From assembly GCF_023715605.1 (NCBI RefSeq), contig NZ_JAMBOL010000001.1, positions 186,001-250,000 on the forward strand: a DNA stretch of 64,000 bases. The letters are read 5' to 3'. Made by a program: the position numbers and the translations under genes. Each line of letters opens with the position of its first letter. Position 1 is the stretch's first letter. This DNA comes from Halalkalibacter oceani. GTDB lineage: Bacteria; Bacillota; Bacilli; Bacillales; Bacillaceae_D. Positions 43,777-54,733 of the stretch are shown in pieces. Below the pieces are notes generated by a model. That model was not told the origin of the DNA, ran no database searches, and saw nothing but the letters and a program-made list of their open reading frames with translations.

Positions 43777-43818
43777 GCCGCTGAAAAAGGGAAAAACATC
43801 CTTTTTCAGCAGCTTTTG
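43777..43818 (+). terminator. Second terminator before bofC
   Basis: GC.GCTGAAAAAGG / CCTTTTTCAGC.GC with loop GAAAAACAT, then TTTT. Confidence 0.75.
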
Positions 43819-43875
43819 AATCAAATAAGGTTTTTTCGGGCATCCTTAGCGTAGTTGCTTAAATATGGATAAAAT

Positions 43876-44445
43876 ATGGTGGTGATGATGGAGATGAGGG
43901 AACACCAAAAGGTCCCGCAAAAGCATAGTCTTTCCGTTATTGTCGGAATCGGTCTTCTTTTGGCCGCGCTTTTCATTTGCAGTGCGCTCGTTGTTGGTGG
44001 AAAACAGCCTCAAGCGGAAGAGGCGGAGGCCGTTGAGGTCATGCAGCCAAAAACCGTACAGATTACGTTGGAAAGAGTATATTTGGACGGAGAAACAAGC
44101 GAAGAGATCATTGAAGAAACGATTTGGTCGATGGAGGATTTTTGGGCGCAATATGATGGCTGGACTCTGGTGGACCAAAATGAAGACGAAATGGTTTTCC
44201 GGCAATCGGTCAATGATATCTCGCCACTAATGAAAATCAACGGGTACTTTGGCTTAACGGACGAAGGGATTCTGTCCATTTACGAAGGAGAGCCGGATCA
44301 GCAAAAGATCATCCATTCCTTTTTTCAGCTGGATACGAGCAAGCTCGAAAGCAAACAGCATTCGGAGCTTGAAAAAGGGATTCCGGTCAAAGATCGGCAT
44401 CATTATGAAGAAGTATTAGAAGCCTTTCGCCAATATCAAAATTGA
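43876..44445 (+). CDS. bofC: Forespore regulator BofC
   Basis: 189 residues. Transmembrane segment at about 22-42, then an extracytoplasmic domain with TVQITLERVYLDGETSEEII and KINGYFGLTDEGILSIYEGE, as in B. subtilis BofC. BofC acts in the forespore intermembrane space and inhibits SpoIVB, so delaying sigma-K activation. Several in-frame ATGs crowd the start (43876-43894) and none has a strong site, so the exact start is uncertain. Confidence 0.88.
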   Translation: MVVMMEMREHQKVPQKHSLSVIVGIGLLLAALFICSALVVGGKQPQAEEAEAVEVMQPKTVQITLERVYLDGETSEEIIEETIWSMEDFWAQYDGWTLVDQNEDEMVFRQSVNDISPLMKINGYFGLTDEGILSIYEGEPDQQKIIHSFFQLDTSKLESKQHSELEKGIPVKDRHHYEEVLEAFRQYQN

Positions 44446-44456
44446 ATTGATTCTTC

Positions 44457-44514
44457 AAAGCAGCGTGAATCGTGAGGGAAATTCCTTCCGGGCGGATCCA
44501 GCGCTGCTTTTTTT
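44457..44514 (+). terminator. bofC terminator
   Basis: AAAGCAGCG and CGCTGCTTT enclose an irregular stem; a T-run follows. Confidence 0.75.
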
Positions 44515-44604
44515 GCTTTTTGCAGCTGGAAAGAGAAATGACGGAAAGGGGGGCTTATGATAAAATAGAAATAAATGTTCGCATAGAGAGAGGAAGAACG
44601 GGCT

Positions 44605-45204
44605 GTGATTGAATATGTTAAAGGGAAAGTAGTGGAAGTGGAGCTGCAATATGTGGTGGTCGACCATCATGGCTTAGGCTATCAGATTTATTGCCCGAAC
44701 CCGTTTGTTTTTCAGGAAAAGCTTGAAGAAACGGTGCAAATTTATACATACCAGCATGTCAGGGAAGACTTAATTCGTCTGTTCGGCTTCCGTACGAAGC
44801 AGGAGCGGATGCTGTTTGAAAAGCTGTTAAATGTTTCGGGCATCGGGCCGAAGGGGGCGCTCGCCATTTTGGCGTCCGGCCAGCCGGAGAATGTCGTCTA
44901 CGCGATTGAGGAAGAGGATGAAGCCTTTTTAGTGAAATTTCCGGGTGTCGGCAAAAAAACAGCCCGCCAGATCATTCTTGACTTGAAAGGAAAGCTCGAT
45001 GACTTTGTGCCGAATCTGCTGCAACAGGAAAAGGCGACAACAGTTGAGAAAACGCCGGCAAATACAGCGTTGAAAGAAGCGCTTGAAGCTTTACAGGCGT
45101 TGGGCTATGTCGAAAAGGAACTGAAGAAAGTTCGCCCTCTTTTGGAAGAAGAGGAGCTGACGACCGATGGCTATATTAAAAAAGCGTTACAGCTGATGCT
45201 GTAA
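44605..45204 (+). CDS. ruvA: Holliday junction protein RuvA
   Basis: 199 residues. OB-fold 1-62, helix-hairpin-helix pairs in [16 protein letters not shown] and [20 protein letters not shown]-terminal RuvB-binding domain from about 150. Tetramer that holds the four-way junction. GTG start with AGAGAGGAAG. Followed by ruvB. Confidence 0.96.
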   Translation: MIEYVKGKVVEVELQYVVVDHHGLGYQIYCPNPFVFQEKLEETVQIYTYQHVREDLIRLFGFRTKQERMLFEKLLNVSGIGPKGALAILASGQPENVVYAIEEEDEAFLVKFPGVGKKTARQIILDLKGKLDDFVPNLLQQEKATTVEKTPANTALKEALEALQALGYVEKELKKVRPLLEEEELTTDGYIKKALQLML

Positions 45205-45247
45205 ATGAATTGCGCGAATGCGGGATGTGGGAAAGAGGTGACAAGGG

Positions 45248-46249
45248 ATGGAAGAACGGATGGTATCGGCGGATATGCAGAGCGCGGATGATTCAATTGA
45301 GCAACGCGTTCGTCCGCAGCAGCTTGCGCAATACATCGGACAGGAAAAAGTAAAGAAAAATCTCGATGTATTTATAGAAGCGGCGAAGATGAGAGAGGAA
45401 TGTCTCGATCATGTTCTTCTTTATGGGCCGCCCGGTCTCGGAAAAACGACGCTTTCCGGGATTATTGCTGCGGAAATGGGTGTGCAGATGCGGACGACAT
45501 CGGGGCCGGCGATTGAACGTCCCGGTGATTTGGCGGCGATTTTGACAGCTCTTGAACCGGGAGATGTGCTGTTTATTGATGAAATCCACAGGCTGAACCG
45601 CGTCGTCGAAGAGGTGCTTTATCCGGCGATGGAGGATTTTTGCATCGATATTGTGATCGGCAAGGGACCGGCTGCGCGTTCCGTACGTCTCGATCTGCCT
45701 CCGTTTACGCTGGTCGGAGCGACGACAAGAGCAGGGATGCTATCGGCCCCGTTGCGCGACCGCTTTGGCGTTCTCGCCAGGCTGGAATATTATACAGAGG
45801 CTGAGCTGGCGTTGATCGTCAAGCGCACGGCTGAGATTTTTGATACCGTGATTGAAGACGCGGCCGCGATTGAAGTCGCACGCCGCTCAAGAGGCACGCC
45901 GCGGATTGCCAATCGCCTGCTCCGCCGCGTGCGCGATTTTGCCCAGGTTAAAGGAGACGGGACGGTTTCACTGGACGTGGCGGTGGATGCGCTTCAGCAA
46001 TTGCAGGTCGACCGTTTAGGACTGGATCATATTGACCATAAATTATTGTATGGGATGATTGAGAATTATCGCGGCGGTCCTGTAGGTCTGGAGACGATTT
46101 CTGCGACGATCGGCGAAGAACCGGAAACGATCGAGGATGTGTATGAACCGTATTTGCTACAGATTGGCTTTATCCAACGAACGCCGCGGGGAAGAGTTGT
46201 AACCCCGGCATGCTATGAGCATTTTCAATTGGAGGGACCAGAGCAGTGA
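45248..46249 (+). CDS. ruvB: Holliday junction helicase RuvB
   Basis: 333 residues. AAA+ motor: Walker [16 protein letters not shown], Walker [11 protein letters not shown], sensor 1 [10 protein letters not shown], Arg finger [10 protein letters not shown]-terminal winged helix from about 255 ([15 protein letters not shown]). Drives branch migration with RuvA. GAGGTG site before the ATG. Confidence 0.97.
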   Translation: MEERMVSADMQSADDSIEQRVRPQQLAQYIGQEKVKKNLDVFIEAAKMREECLDHVLLYGPPGLGKTTLSGIIAAEMGVQMRTTSGPAIERPGDLAAILTALEPGDVLFIDEIHRLNRVVEEVLYPAMEDFCIDIVIGKGPAARSVRLDLPPFTLVGATTRAGMLSAPLRDRFGVLARLEYYTEAELALIVKRTAEIFDTVIEDAAAIEVARRSRGTPRIANRLLRRVRDFAQVKGDGTVSLDVAVDALQQLQVDRLGLDHIDHKLLYGMIENYRGGPVGLETISATIGEEPETIEDVYEPYLLQIGFIQRTPRGRVVTPACYEHFQLEGPEQ

Positions 46250-46464
46250 ATTCATTTCCAAAGATCTTGATCCTTATCGGCATTGCTTTTATCATCATTG
46301 GCGTCCTCTGGTTCTTTATTGGACGCGTTCTGCCACTTGGGCGCCTGCCAGGTGACATCTTTATTAAACGCGAGAATATGACCGTATATATGCCGATTAT
46401 GACCTGTCTGATTATTAGCGTAGTGCTGTCGCTTATTTTTTTCTTGTTTGGACGTTTTCGCTAA
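46246..46464 (+). CDS. DUF2905 small membrane protein
   Basis: 72 residues, two transmembrane segments (about 6-27 and 48-68) around [20 protein letters not shown], the DUF2905 signature. The GTG overlaps the ruvB stop (GTGA), so it is translated as part of the ruvAB unit. Role unknown. Confidence 0.85.
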   Translation: MNSFPKILILIGIAFIIIGVLWFFIGRVLPLGRLPGDIFIKRENMTVYMPIMTCLIISVVLSLIFFLFGRFR

Positions 46465-46539
46465 TCTCTTGCATGGATGAAGCACTTTCGGTATGATGAT
46501 AGGGATATGACAGGAACGGTTATGTGAAAAGGTGACGAC

Positions 46540-48740
<2,201 letters not shown>

Positions 48741-48772
48741 CATGCTTTGAGTAAAGAAAGGGGGGAAAATAG

Positions 48773-49036
48773 ATGGAGCTATTTGGAACATTGCTTCCGT
48801 TAATCTTAATGTTTGCGATCTTCTACTTCCTGTTAATCAGGCCACAGCAGAAGAAGCAAAGAGCCATTCGCGATATGCACAACTCATTACAGCGTGGCGA
48901 TAAAATTATTACGATCGGCGGACTTCACGGTGTTATCGATTCAATCGACGAGGACACAATTGTCATCCTTGTTAATGATAACCGTAAGCTGACGTATGAT
49001 CGCGCTGCCGTAAGAGAAGTTGTCAATCCGGATTAA
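48773..49036 (+). CDS. yajC: Preprotein translocase subunit YajC
   Basis: 87 residues. One N-terminal transmembrane helix (PLILMFAIFYFLLIRPQQKK) and a small cytoplasmic domain with GDKIITIGGLHGVIDSIDED. Accessory to SecDF. AAAGGGGGGAAA before the ATG; followed by a terminator. Confidence 0.95.
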   Translation: MELFGTLLPLILMFAIFYFLLIRPQQKKQRAIRDMHNSLQRGDKIITIGGLHGVIDSIDEDTIVILVNDNRKLTYDRAAVREVVNPD

Positions 49037-49047
49037 CGAGCATACAT

Positions 49048-49093
49048 AAAAAGAGTTGTCCCAACGCGTAGGCTTTGAGACGACTCTTTTTTT
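49048..49093 (+). terminator. yajC terminator
   Basis: AAAAAGAGT.GTC with GACGACTCTTTTTTT: imperfect stem and a T-run. Confidence 0.75.
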
Positions 49094-49105
49094 GGATCTA
49101 TTTAA

Positions 49106-49190
49106 GAGCTTGAGACACAAAAAGAGTGAGCATGGAGTAACAGTGGGTATATTCTCGATGAGCAAGATCGTGGCGGTTCCACTCATTGCT
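49106..49190 (+). repeat. Dispersed intergenic repeat, partial copy (d)
   Basis: Left end GAGCTTGAGACA and right end AAGATCGTGGCGGTTCCACT then CATTG match the repeats at 2359 and 35337; the middle is divergent and has no hairpin. It lies between the yajC terminator and the yrzE-side terminator. Confidence 0.75.
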
Positions 49191-49197
49191 TAAGCTT

Positions 49198-49243
49198 AAG
49201 GGGCTGGGAAAAGGTAAAAAAACAACCTTTGTCCCAGCCCCTT
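49198..49243 (-). terminator. Terminator of the YrzE-like gene
   Basis: AAGGGGCTGGG.AAAGGT / ACCTTT.TCCCAGCCCCTT with loop ending AACA; on the minus strand it follows the YrzE-like gene. Confidence 0.8.
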
Positions 49244-49261
49244 GTTGTGTTTTTCTTTTCT

Positions 49262-49636
49262 TTAATCCCGCGACAAATTAACACCGATCATGCCGCCGAA
49301 TGCAGCGACAAGCATATAGCCACCATGATAAAGGTACTGTTCCTTCGTGAAGCTGCTATCATAGCCTAAATACTGGACGAGAAACGTTAGGAGCGAAAAG
49401 ATGAAAGCCGTCGCCGCCCCGGCCAGCCAGCCCCGGCGGTTCGATTTTGCTCCGGAAATCGTTCCTCCAAGAAACATCGCTAAAAACGCGACGCTCGTAA
49501 TCAGCCATGCGACAGAGCGCTCGGTAAAGGAAGTAAACGATAAGAACAACGAGATGACGAGACTAAATGAAAGAGCAATGACGAGAACAGTCGACAGCCC
49601 AAATAAAACAGCAGGCATAAATCCCCGATTTGCCAT
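49262..49636 (-). CDS. TIGR04086-family membrane protein (YrzE-like)
   Basis: 124 residues, four transmembrane segments; FLGGTISGAKSNRRGWLAGA is the family centre. Function unknown. The ATG at 49636 has AAAGGAGAGG; the frame runs six codons further without a better site. B. subtilis yrzE lies in this neighbourhood. Confidence 0.78.
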   Translation of the reverse strand: MANRGFMPAVLFGLSTVLVIALSFSLVISLFLSFTSFTERSVAWLITSVAFLAMFLGGTISGAKSNRRGWLAGAATAFIFSLLTFLVQYLGYDSSFTKEQYLYHGGYMLVAAFGGMIGVNLSRD

Positions 49637-49831
49637 ATAGACCTCTCCTTTCAAATGGACAAAAATCCTTTACTACAGCTTATTCAGGCTTGTTTTAAAT
49701 AGACGTAAAAATTTCAATCTTCATGCCGGCCCTTCCTTCTTGATGAAATCATGGACAGACTTTTTGGCATTGGACATGTTTCTGAAAAAGAGGACATAGG
49801 ATGTAGTAGTGGGAAGGAGAGGAGTGCAGCT

Positions 49832-51121
49832 ATGGGGGTCCCCTTGGCAATTGTGATTTTTATTTTCAGTTATTTCTTCATTATCACGGAAAAAATGAAC
49901 CGGGCCGTCATTGCCTGTTTTGGCGGCGTTTTAATGCTGATCTTTCACGTTTATGAAATCAATGCTGCTTTTCTCCACCATATTGACTGGCACACGATCA
50001 CCTTATTATTAGCGATGATGATTCTTGTTTCCATTACAAGCCAGAGCGGTTTTTTTGAGTATGTTGCCGTCTCGCTCGCCAAATGGGTAAAGGGGCGTCC
50101 GCTGCCTTTGTTGATTGCGATCTCCTCCTTAACGGCATTTGGCTCGGCTTTTTTAAATAATGTGACAACGGTGCTGCTCATTGTGCCGATTGTCTTTACG
50201 CTGACGTCGCTGTTAAAGCTGCCTGCCGTGCCTTTTCTGCTGTCGATCGTCATGGCTTCAAACATTGGCGGGACGGCGACCTTGATTGGAGATCCGCCTA
50301 ATTTAATGATCGGCCAAGCTGTTGATTATTTAAGCTTTAACGACTTTCTGATTCATTTAAGTCCTGTTGTGCTGCTGATTTTCCTTGTCGTTATGGCTTG
50401 TCTCGTCTTGATTTACAAAAAGCAGCTGATCGTTTCGAAGGAGGATCGGGCAAAATTGCTGGAAATTGTTCCATCCACCTATATTAAAGACCGCAAGCTG
50501 CTGGTGAAGTCGGTTTCCATCCTCTCGCTGACAACGCTCGGTTTTATCGTCCAGCCATTCATCCACACGGAATTGACGAGCATCGCGATGACGGGCGCCC
50601 TGCTGCTGATGCTGCTAACGCATGAGGAACAGGATATGGAAGAAGTGTTTCGTTCGGTCGAATGGGTAACGCTGTTCTTTTTTATTGGGCTGTTTATGCT
50701 CGTCGGCGGCTTAAAGGAAGTCGGCATTATTGATGAAATGGCGAAATCGATTATTTATTATACCGAGGGGGATTTGCCGAAAACAGCTCTTTTTATTCTA
50801 TGGGGCTCCGGTATCTTGTCCGGGTTTGTTGACAATATTCCGTTTGTCGCGGCGATGATTCCCGTTATATTAGAGTTCCAGGAATTTGGAATGCATAATT
50901 TGGAACCGTTATGGTGGGCTTTGGCATTAGGCGCCTGTCTTGGCGGCAATGCGACGATCATCGGTGCTACGGCCAACGTGATTGTCGCTGGTCTGGCTGT
51001 CAAAGCGAAGCAATCATTCAGCTATTTGGAATTTCTAAAAATCGGCCTCCCGGTAGCCTTGATTTCATTTGTCATCTCGACGATTTATTTATATTTGCGT
51101 TATTTGGTTGATTTCATTTAA
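49832..51121 (+). CDS. ArsB/NhaD-family ion transporter
   Basis: 429 residues, about eleven transmembrane segments. The ion transporter family features are FLNNVTTVLLIVPIV and NIGGTATLIGDPPNLMIG, with the mirror repeat GFVDNIPFVAAMIPVI and CLGGNATIIGATANVIVAG. Exports an anion or exchanges Na+ for H+; substrate not decidable. The ATG at 49832 has AAGGAGAGG; the ATG at 49751 has no site. Confidence 0.85.
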   Translation: MGVPLAIVIFIFSYFFIITEKMNRAVIACFGGVLMLIFHVYEINAAFLHHIDWHTITLLLAMMILVSITSQSGFFEYVAVSLAKWVKGRPLPLLIAISSLTAFGSAFLNNVTTVLLIVPIVFTLTSLLKLPAVPFLLSIVMASNIGGTATLIGDPPNLMIGQAVDYLSFNDFLIHLSPVVLLIFLVVMACLVLIYKKQLIVSKEDRAKLLEIVPSTYIKDRKLLVKSVSILSLTTLGFIVQPFIHTELTSIAMTGALLLMLLTHEEQDMEEVFRSVEWVTLFFFIGLFMLVGGLKEVGIIDEMAKSIIYYTEGDLPKTALFILWGSGILSGFVDNIPFVAAMIPVILEFQEFGMHNLEPLWWALALGACLGGNATIIGATANVIVAGLAVKAKQSFSYLEFLKIGLPVALISFVISTIYLYLRYLVDFI

Positions 51122-51131
51122 GACAGCCTCG

Positions 51132-51182
51132 GGCCTGGGACAAAAGGTGATTTTTTCGACCTTTTGCCCGGCCTTTTTTTTA
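51132..51182 (+). terminator. Terminator of the ArsB/NhaD gene
   Basis: GGCC.GGG.CAAAAGGT / ACCTTTTG.CC.GGCC and eight T. Confidence 0.85.
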
Positions 51183-51246
51183 AAAATCATGAGCTGCTGT
51201 TCCCTGGTCATACTAAGAAGAGAAAAAAGGGAATGGGAGGAGCAAG

Positions 51247-51891
51247 ATGGATTATGGCACGATTATCCTGAGGACGATATTTATTTACTTCATCATACTC
51301 TTTGTGCTGCGCTTTATGGGCAAGCGCGAAATCGGGCAGCTTTCGGTGCTGGACTTTGTTGTCTCTATTATGATTGCCGAGCTTGCTGTCATTTCAATTG
51401 AAAATATTCAAGCACCGATGCTTCATACGATTTTGCCGATCGTCATCCTGTCGATCATTCAACTTGTGCTGGCGATCTTTTCCTTAAAAAGTGAACGGAT
51501 TCGGAAGCTCGTCGACGGAAAACCGTCTGTTTTGATCAATGGAGGGGAAATTGATGAGAAAGAAATGCGGAAGCAGCGCTATAATTTCGATGATTTGCTC
51601 ATTCAGTTGAGGCAGCAGAAGGTAAGCAAGCTCTCTGATGTCGAGTTTGCCATTTTAGAGCCGTCCGGAAAGCTGTCGGTCATTGAAAAGAAGCCCGATA
51701 AGGATGAGCCCGTAATGCCGCTGCCCCTCATCCTGGACGGCAAGGTGCAGGAAGACCACCTCAAACAAATTAACCAGACCTCCCTTTGGCTGCGCCAGCA
51801 AATGCGCAAGCTCGGCTATCGCGACATAAAAAAAATATCCTACTGCGCCCTAAAAGACCAAGACACATTCTTCGTCGACCTGAAACAATGA
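51247..51891 (+). CDS. DUF421/YetF-family membrane protein (YrbG-like)
   Basis: 214 residues. Three N-terminal transmembrane helices with the family motif RFMGKREIGQLSVLDFVVSI, then a cytoplasmic domain (GKPSVLINGGEIDEKEMRKQ, LSDVEFAILEPSGKLSVIEK). B. subtilis YrbG stands at this place. Function not firmly known. The last codons and the stop (CAATGA) coincide with the end of the inverted dispersed repeat copy, so the C-terminal residue may derive from the repeat. Confidence 0.85.
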   Translation: MDYGTIILRTIFIYFIILFVLRFMGKREIGQLSVLDFVVSIMIAELAVISIENIQAPMLHTILPIVILSIIQLVLAIFSLKSERIRKLVDGKPSVLINGGEIDEKEMRKQRYNFDDLLIQLRQQKVSKLSDVEFAILEPSGKLSVIEKKPDKDEPVMPLPLILDGKVQEDHLKQINQTSLWLRQQMRKLGYRDIKKISYCALKDQDTFFVDLKQ

Positions 51892-51998
51892 GCGGAACCG
51901 CCACGATCTTTTAAAGTCCGTTGTGAGTGAGTTTCTCACAACGGACTTGTGGCGAGTGGAGCCATTTGCCCCTAGGTCAAAGCGAGTTTTGTCTCAGA
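51886..51998 (-). repeat. Dispersed intergenic repeat, full inverted copy (e)
   Basis: Read on the minus strand: GAGACAAAACTCGCTTTGACC, a divergent stretch, hairpin AAGTCCGTTGTGAG / CTCACAACGGACTT (51914-51948), then TAAAAGATCGTGGCGGTTCC and GCTCATTG. Both arms differ from copy b by one compensatory pair (C-G to T-A). A second, rough partial copy (GAGCGGAACCGTCGC, ACGATCTTTTAAAG) follows to about 52050. Confidence 0.85.
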
Positions 51999-52093
51999 GC
52001 GGAACCGTCGCAATAAAAGGGTGGGGCATCACCTAAACGATCTTTTAAAGCCAGCGGGAAAGGAGGCCGGTGACAGCCTTCCTTGCGGTTTTC

Positions 52094-53665
52094 TTATGCT
52101 CGTGGAAGAAGGAATAGCAGGCTTTTTCCGATAAGCGGGAGGCGAAGCAGCTCCTCGCGTTTAATTAAACCGAGGCGCAGCATCAGCAGTGTATAGAAAA
52201 AAGCAAGAATCGCGATCAACACGAGCGTTTCCGCAATTAGTGGTAATGTGAAAAACGAATGGTTCTTCAGGAAAAGACCAAGCGCGGCTGTCGTCACAAT
52301 CAGAAAAACTGATTTGATGAACATTTTCGTTTCAATCGTAAAGCTGATCGTCTTCACGACAGACGCAAAGTGAAGCAGGGTAACAAGCACCATTCCGATC
52401 ACAACGGCAAGCGCCGCCCCCATAATGCCGAGCGCCGGCTGTGAAGCGAGCACGAAAATCGCAGCTATTTTGATCACGGCTCCGAACAGGCTGTTCATCA
52501 TCGCCGCCTTTGCGAGATTCAGCGCCTGTAAAGTAGCTTGAAGAGGGCCCTGGAAGTAAAGAAAGATGCTGAACGGGGCCATCAGTTTTACATATGTGGC
52601 GACGGTAGGCGCATTGTACATTAAAGACATGATCGGCTCCGCCAGGACATAGAGGACGACGACAGCCATTCCGCCGGACAAAAGGGCAAGCCGCAGTGCC
52701 TGATTGAGCCGGTAGTGAATCGTTTTATAATGCTTGCGGGCCGAAGCTTCACTAATTGCCGGGACGAGCGAAACGGATAATGAATTCGTAATGAATGTTG
52801 GCAGGAGGAGAAGAGGAATGACAAAGCCGGCCAGCTCTCCGTATTGCTTTGTGGCGAGGATCGTCGTAACTCCGGCCAAAGCCAGACTTTGCGCGACGAC
52901 GATAGGCTCAAAGAAAAGGGAAAGCGAGCCGATTAAGCGGCTTCCCGTCGTCGGCAAAGCAATCGACAGCAAGTCGCGCAGCGTATGGCGTCCTTCCTTC
53001 GCATAGTGAAAGAAGCGGCGGCGCACCCGAAAAGACTTATTCCGTTTAAATAAGATGATCATATAAACGAGGGAAGCCAGCTCGCCAAACACAACTGAGA
53101 TCATCGCCCCGGCCGCCGCATACTCCACTCCTAATGGAAGGAAGGCGCTCGTCATGACCGCGACGAGGGTGATGCGGACGACCTGCTCCAGCACTTGAGA
53201 ATACGCGGTTGGCTTCATATTCTGTTTCCCTTGAAAATAGCCGCGCATAATCGAGGATAAAGCGACGATCGGCACAATTGGCGAGATCGCAATCAGTGGG
53301 TAATAGGCTCTTTCATCCGTTAACAGCGTATGGGCGACGAACGGAGCAAAGCCGACCATTGCTATCGTAAAAACAACGCTTAAGACACTCGTAATCGCCA
53401 GCGATACGACTAAAATCCGCTTGATCCGCGTTTGATCATTTTTAGCTTCAGCTTCAGCGACCAGTTTGGAGATCGCCACAGGTAGTCCTAATTGCGTAAT
53501 GGTGATCACAAGAAGGAGAGTCGGCACAGCCATCATATAAAGGCCGACTCCTTCCGCCCCCATGATTCTTGCCACGACGATTCTGTTCACGAAGCCGAGA
53601 AATTTAGTGATCAGCCCTGCTATAATAAGAATCAGCGTTCCTTTCAGGAAGGTTTGCTTCGTCAT
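52094..53665 (-). CDS. spoVB: Stage V sporulation protein B (MurJ-like flippase family)
   Basis: 523 residues, about 14 transmembrane segments, MATE/MOP exporter fold. MTKQTFLKGTLILIIAGLIT and EGVGLYMMAVPTLLL match B. subtilis SpoVB (518 aa), needed for cortex peptidoglycan. The frame is open 60 codons further upstream, but homology starts at the ATG at 53665, with a weak TAGGG site. Confidence 0.93.
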   Translation of the reverse strand: MTKQTFLKGTLILIIAGLITKFLGFVNRIVVARIMGAEGVGLYMMAVPTLLLVITITQLGLPVAISKLVAEAEAKNDQTRIKRILVVSLAITSVLSVVFTIAMVGFAPFVAHTLLTDERAYYPLIAISPIVPIVALSSIMRGYFQGKQNMKPTAYSQVLEQVVRITLVAVMTSAFLPLGVEYAAAGAMISVVFGELASLVYMIILFKRNKSFRVRRRFFHYAKEGRHTLRDLLSIALPTTGSRLIGSLSLFFEPIVVAQSLALAGVTTILATKQYGELAGFVIPLLLLPTFITNSLSVSLVPAISEASARKHYKTIHYRLNQALRLALLSGGMAVVVLYVLAEPIMSLMYNAPTVATYVKLMAPFSIFLYFQGPLQATLQALNLAKAAMMNSLFGAVIKIAAIFVLASQPALGIMGAALAVVIGMVLVTLLHFASVVKTISFTIETKMFIKSVFLIVTTAALGLFLKNHSFFTLPLIAETLVLIAILAFFYTLLMLRLGLIKREELLRLPLIGKSLLFLLPRA

Positions 53666-53771
53666 GAACAGCCCTACTTTCATAAAAAATGATGGATATT
53701 TTCTGTTATTATCTATATGCTTAGTAGTGGGCCAAGCATGACAGAGAATCATAGAGAGAGGGCGAAGAATT

Positions 53772-54257
53772 TTGTCTGATGATATGAGGGAGTTTCTCTT
53801 GCAAACGTTCAGCTTTTTGCCTGCCGAACTCATTGTTTTGCTCATTTCAGCGATGCCGATTTTAGAGCTGCGCGGCGGAATCGTCGTGGCGCACCAGCTT
53901 GGACTCTCTTATTTTGAAGCATTGCTGTATGGTGTCATTGGCAATATCTTGCCGATCATCCCGATTTTGCTGCTGTTTCAACCGGTCAGCACATGGATGC
54001 TGCGCTTTGACGTTTATCAGCGTTTCTATCATTGGCTTTATGACCGGACAATGAAAAAAAGTGACAATGTCGAGAAGTTTGGCGCGCTCGGCTTACTTTT
54101 GTTCACAGCAGTGCCTTTGCCGACAACAGGAGCTTACTCGGCCTGTTTAGCGGCGATTTTATTTTTTATCCCGCTCCAATCTGCTTTTTTGGCCATTTTG
54201 GCAGGGATCGTCATTGCCGGCTTTGGGGTCACGAGTGTGATGTATGCGATTTTCTAA
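53772..54257 (+). CDS. Small multidrug export family membrane protein (COG2426)
   Basis: 161 residues with four to five hydrophobic segments; LISAMPILELRGGIVVAHQL and TAVPLPTTGAYSACLAAILF are the family landmarks. Probably starts with TTG at 53772 (GAGAGGG nine bases before), though the ATG four codons later is possible. Faces spoVB divergently. Substrate unknown. Confidence 0.8.
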   Translation: MSDDMREFLLQTFSFLPAELIVLLISAMPILELRGGIVVAHQLGLSYFEALLYGVIGNILPIIPILLLFQPVSTWMLRFDVYQRFYHWLYDRTMKKSDNVEKFGALGLLLFTAVPLPTTGAYSACLAAILFFIPLQSAFLAILAGIVIAGFGVTSVMYAIF

Positions 54258-54274
54258 AAGGAGGCGGATGATGC

Positions 54275-54556
54275 ATGAAGGAAAAACAGCAATTTGAAGT
54301 ATGGCGCGAAGATGTGGAACCGGCCCTGATCAGCAAGTTAGATGAATTTCATTTTCTCGGGTATGAACGTGTCACCATTGAAGAAATCTGGGAATGCGTG
54401 CTTTATCAGCTCCGTAAGCAAAAGGGATTTCTTCATTTCCATGCGTTTGTCAATCAAGTGATGACGTTGAAGCCGCAAACGTATATGAATTGGCTTACGG
54501 TCAAATCGTATCAGGAGCCTGCTGATTGGTTCGCGGAATTTGAGACGGAAAAATAG
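54275..54556 (+). CDS. comN: Post-transcriptional competence regulator ComN-like
   Basis: 93 residues, acidic and soluble; GYERVTIEEIWECVLYQLRK and MTLKPQTYMNWLTVKSYQ correspond to B. subtilis ComN (YrzD), which acts on comEA mRNA. It lies between spoVB and secD as in B. subtilis. AAAGGAGG before the ATG. Confidence 0.82.
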   Translation: MKEKQQFEVWREDVEPALISKLDEFHFLGYERVTIEEIWECVLYQLRKQKGFLHFHAFVNQVMTLKPQTYMNWLTVKSYQEPADWFAEFETEK

Positions 54557-54584
54557 ACAAATTTTCAAAATGTTAGTGAGAAAA

Positions 54585-54614
54585 TTGACTGGTATTTCAT
54601 TAAAAAGCTATAAT
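54585..54614 (+). promoter_or_regulatory. secD promoter
   Basis: TTGACT (54585-54590), 18-base spacer, TATAAT (54609-54614): sigma-A type. A 119-base leader follows; it contains GCCATTATGATG and GC-rich CCGGCGGCGGGG, but I see no known riboswitch. Confidence 0.75.
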
Positions 54615-54733
54615 GGCTCTATTGTATATTTGATGTTTATTGCCATTATGATGCTTTGCAGTTGGTAAGACCTGCTGCCAGCCGGGCATGAAGGCGGCCG
54701 GCGGCGGGGATATGAAGGAGGCAGAAAAGGAAC

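Noticed and set aside
53666-53845. 60-residue N-terminal extension of SpoVB
   Set aside because: It has no similarity to SpoVB and overlaps the start of the divergent neighbouring gene.
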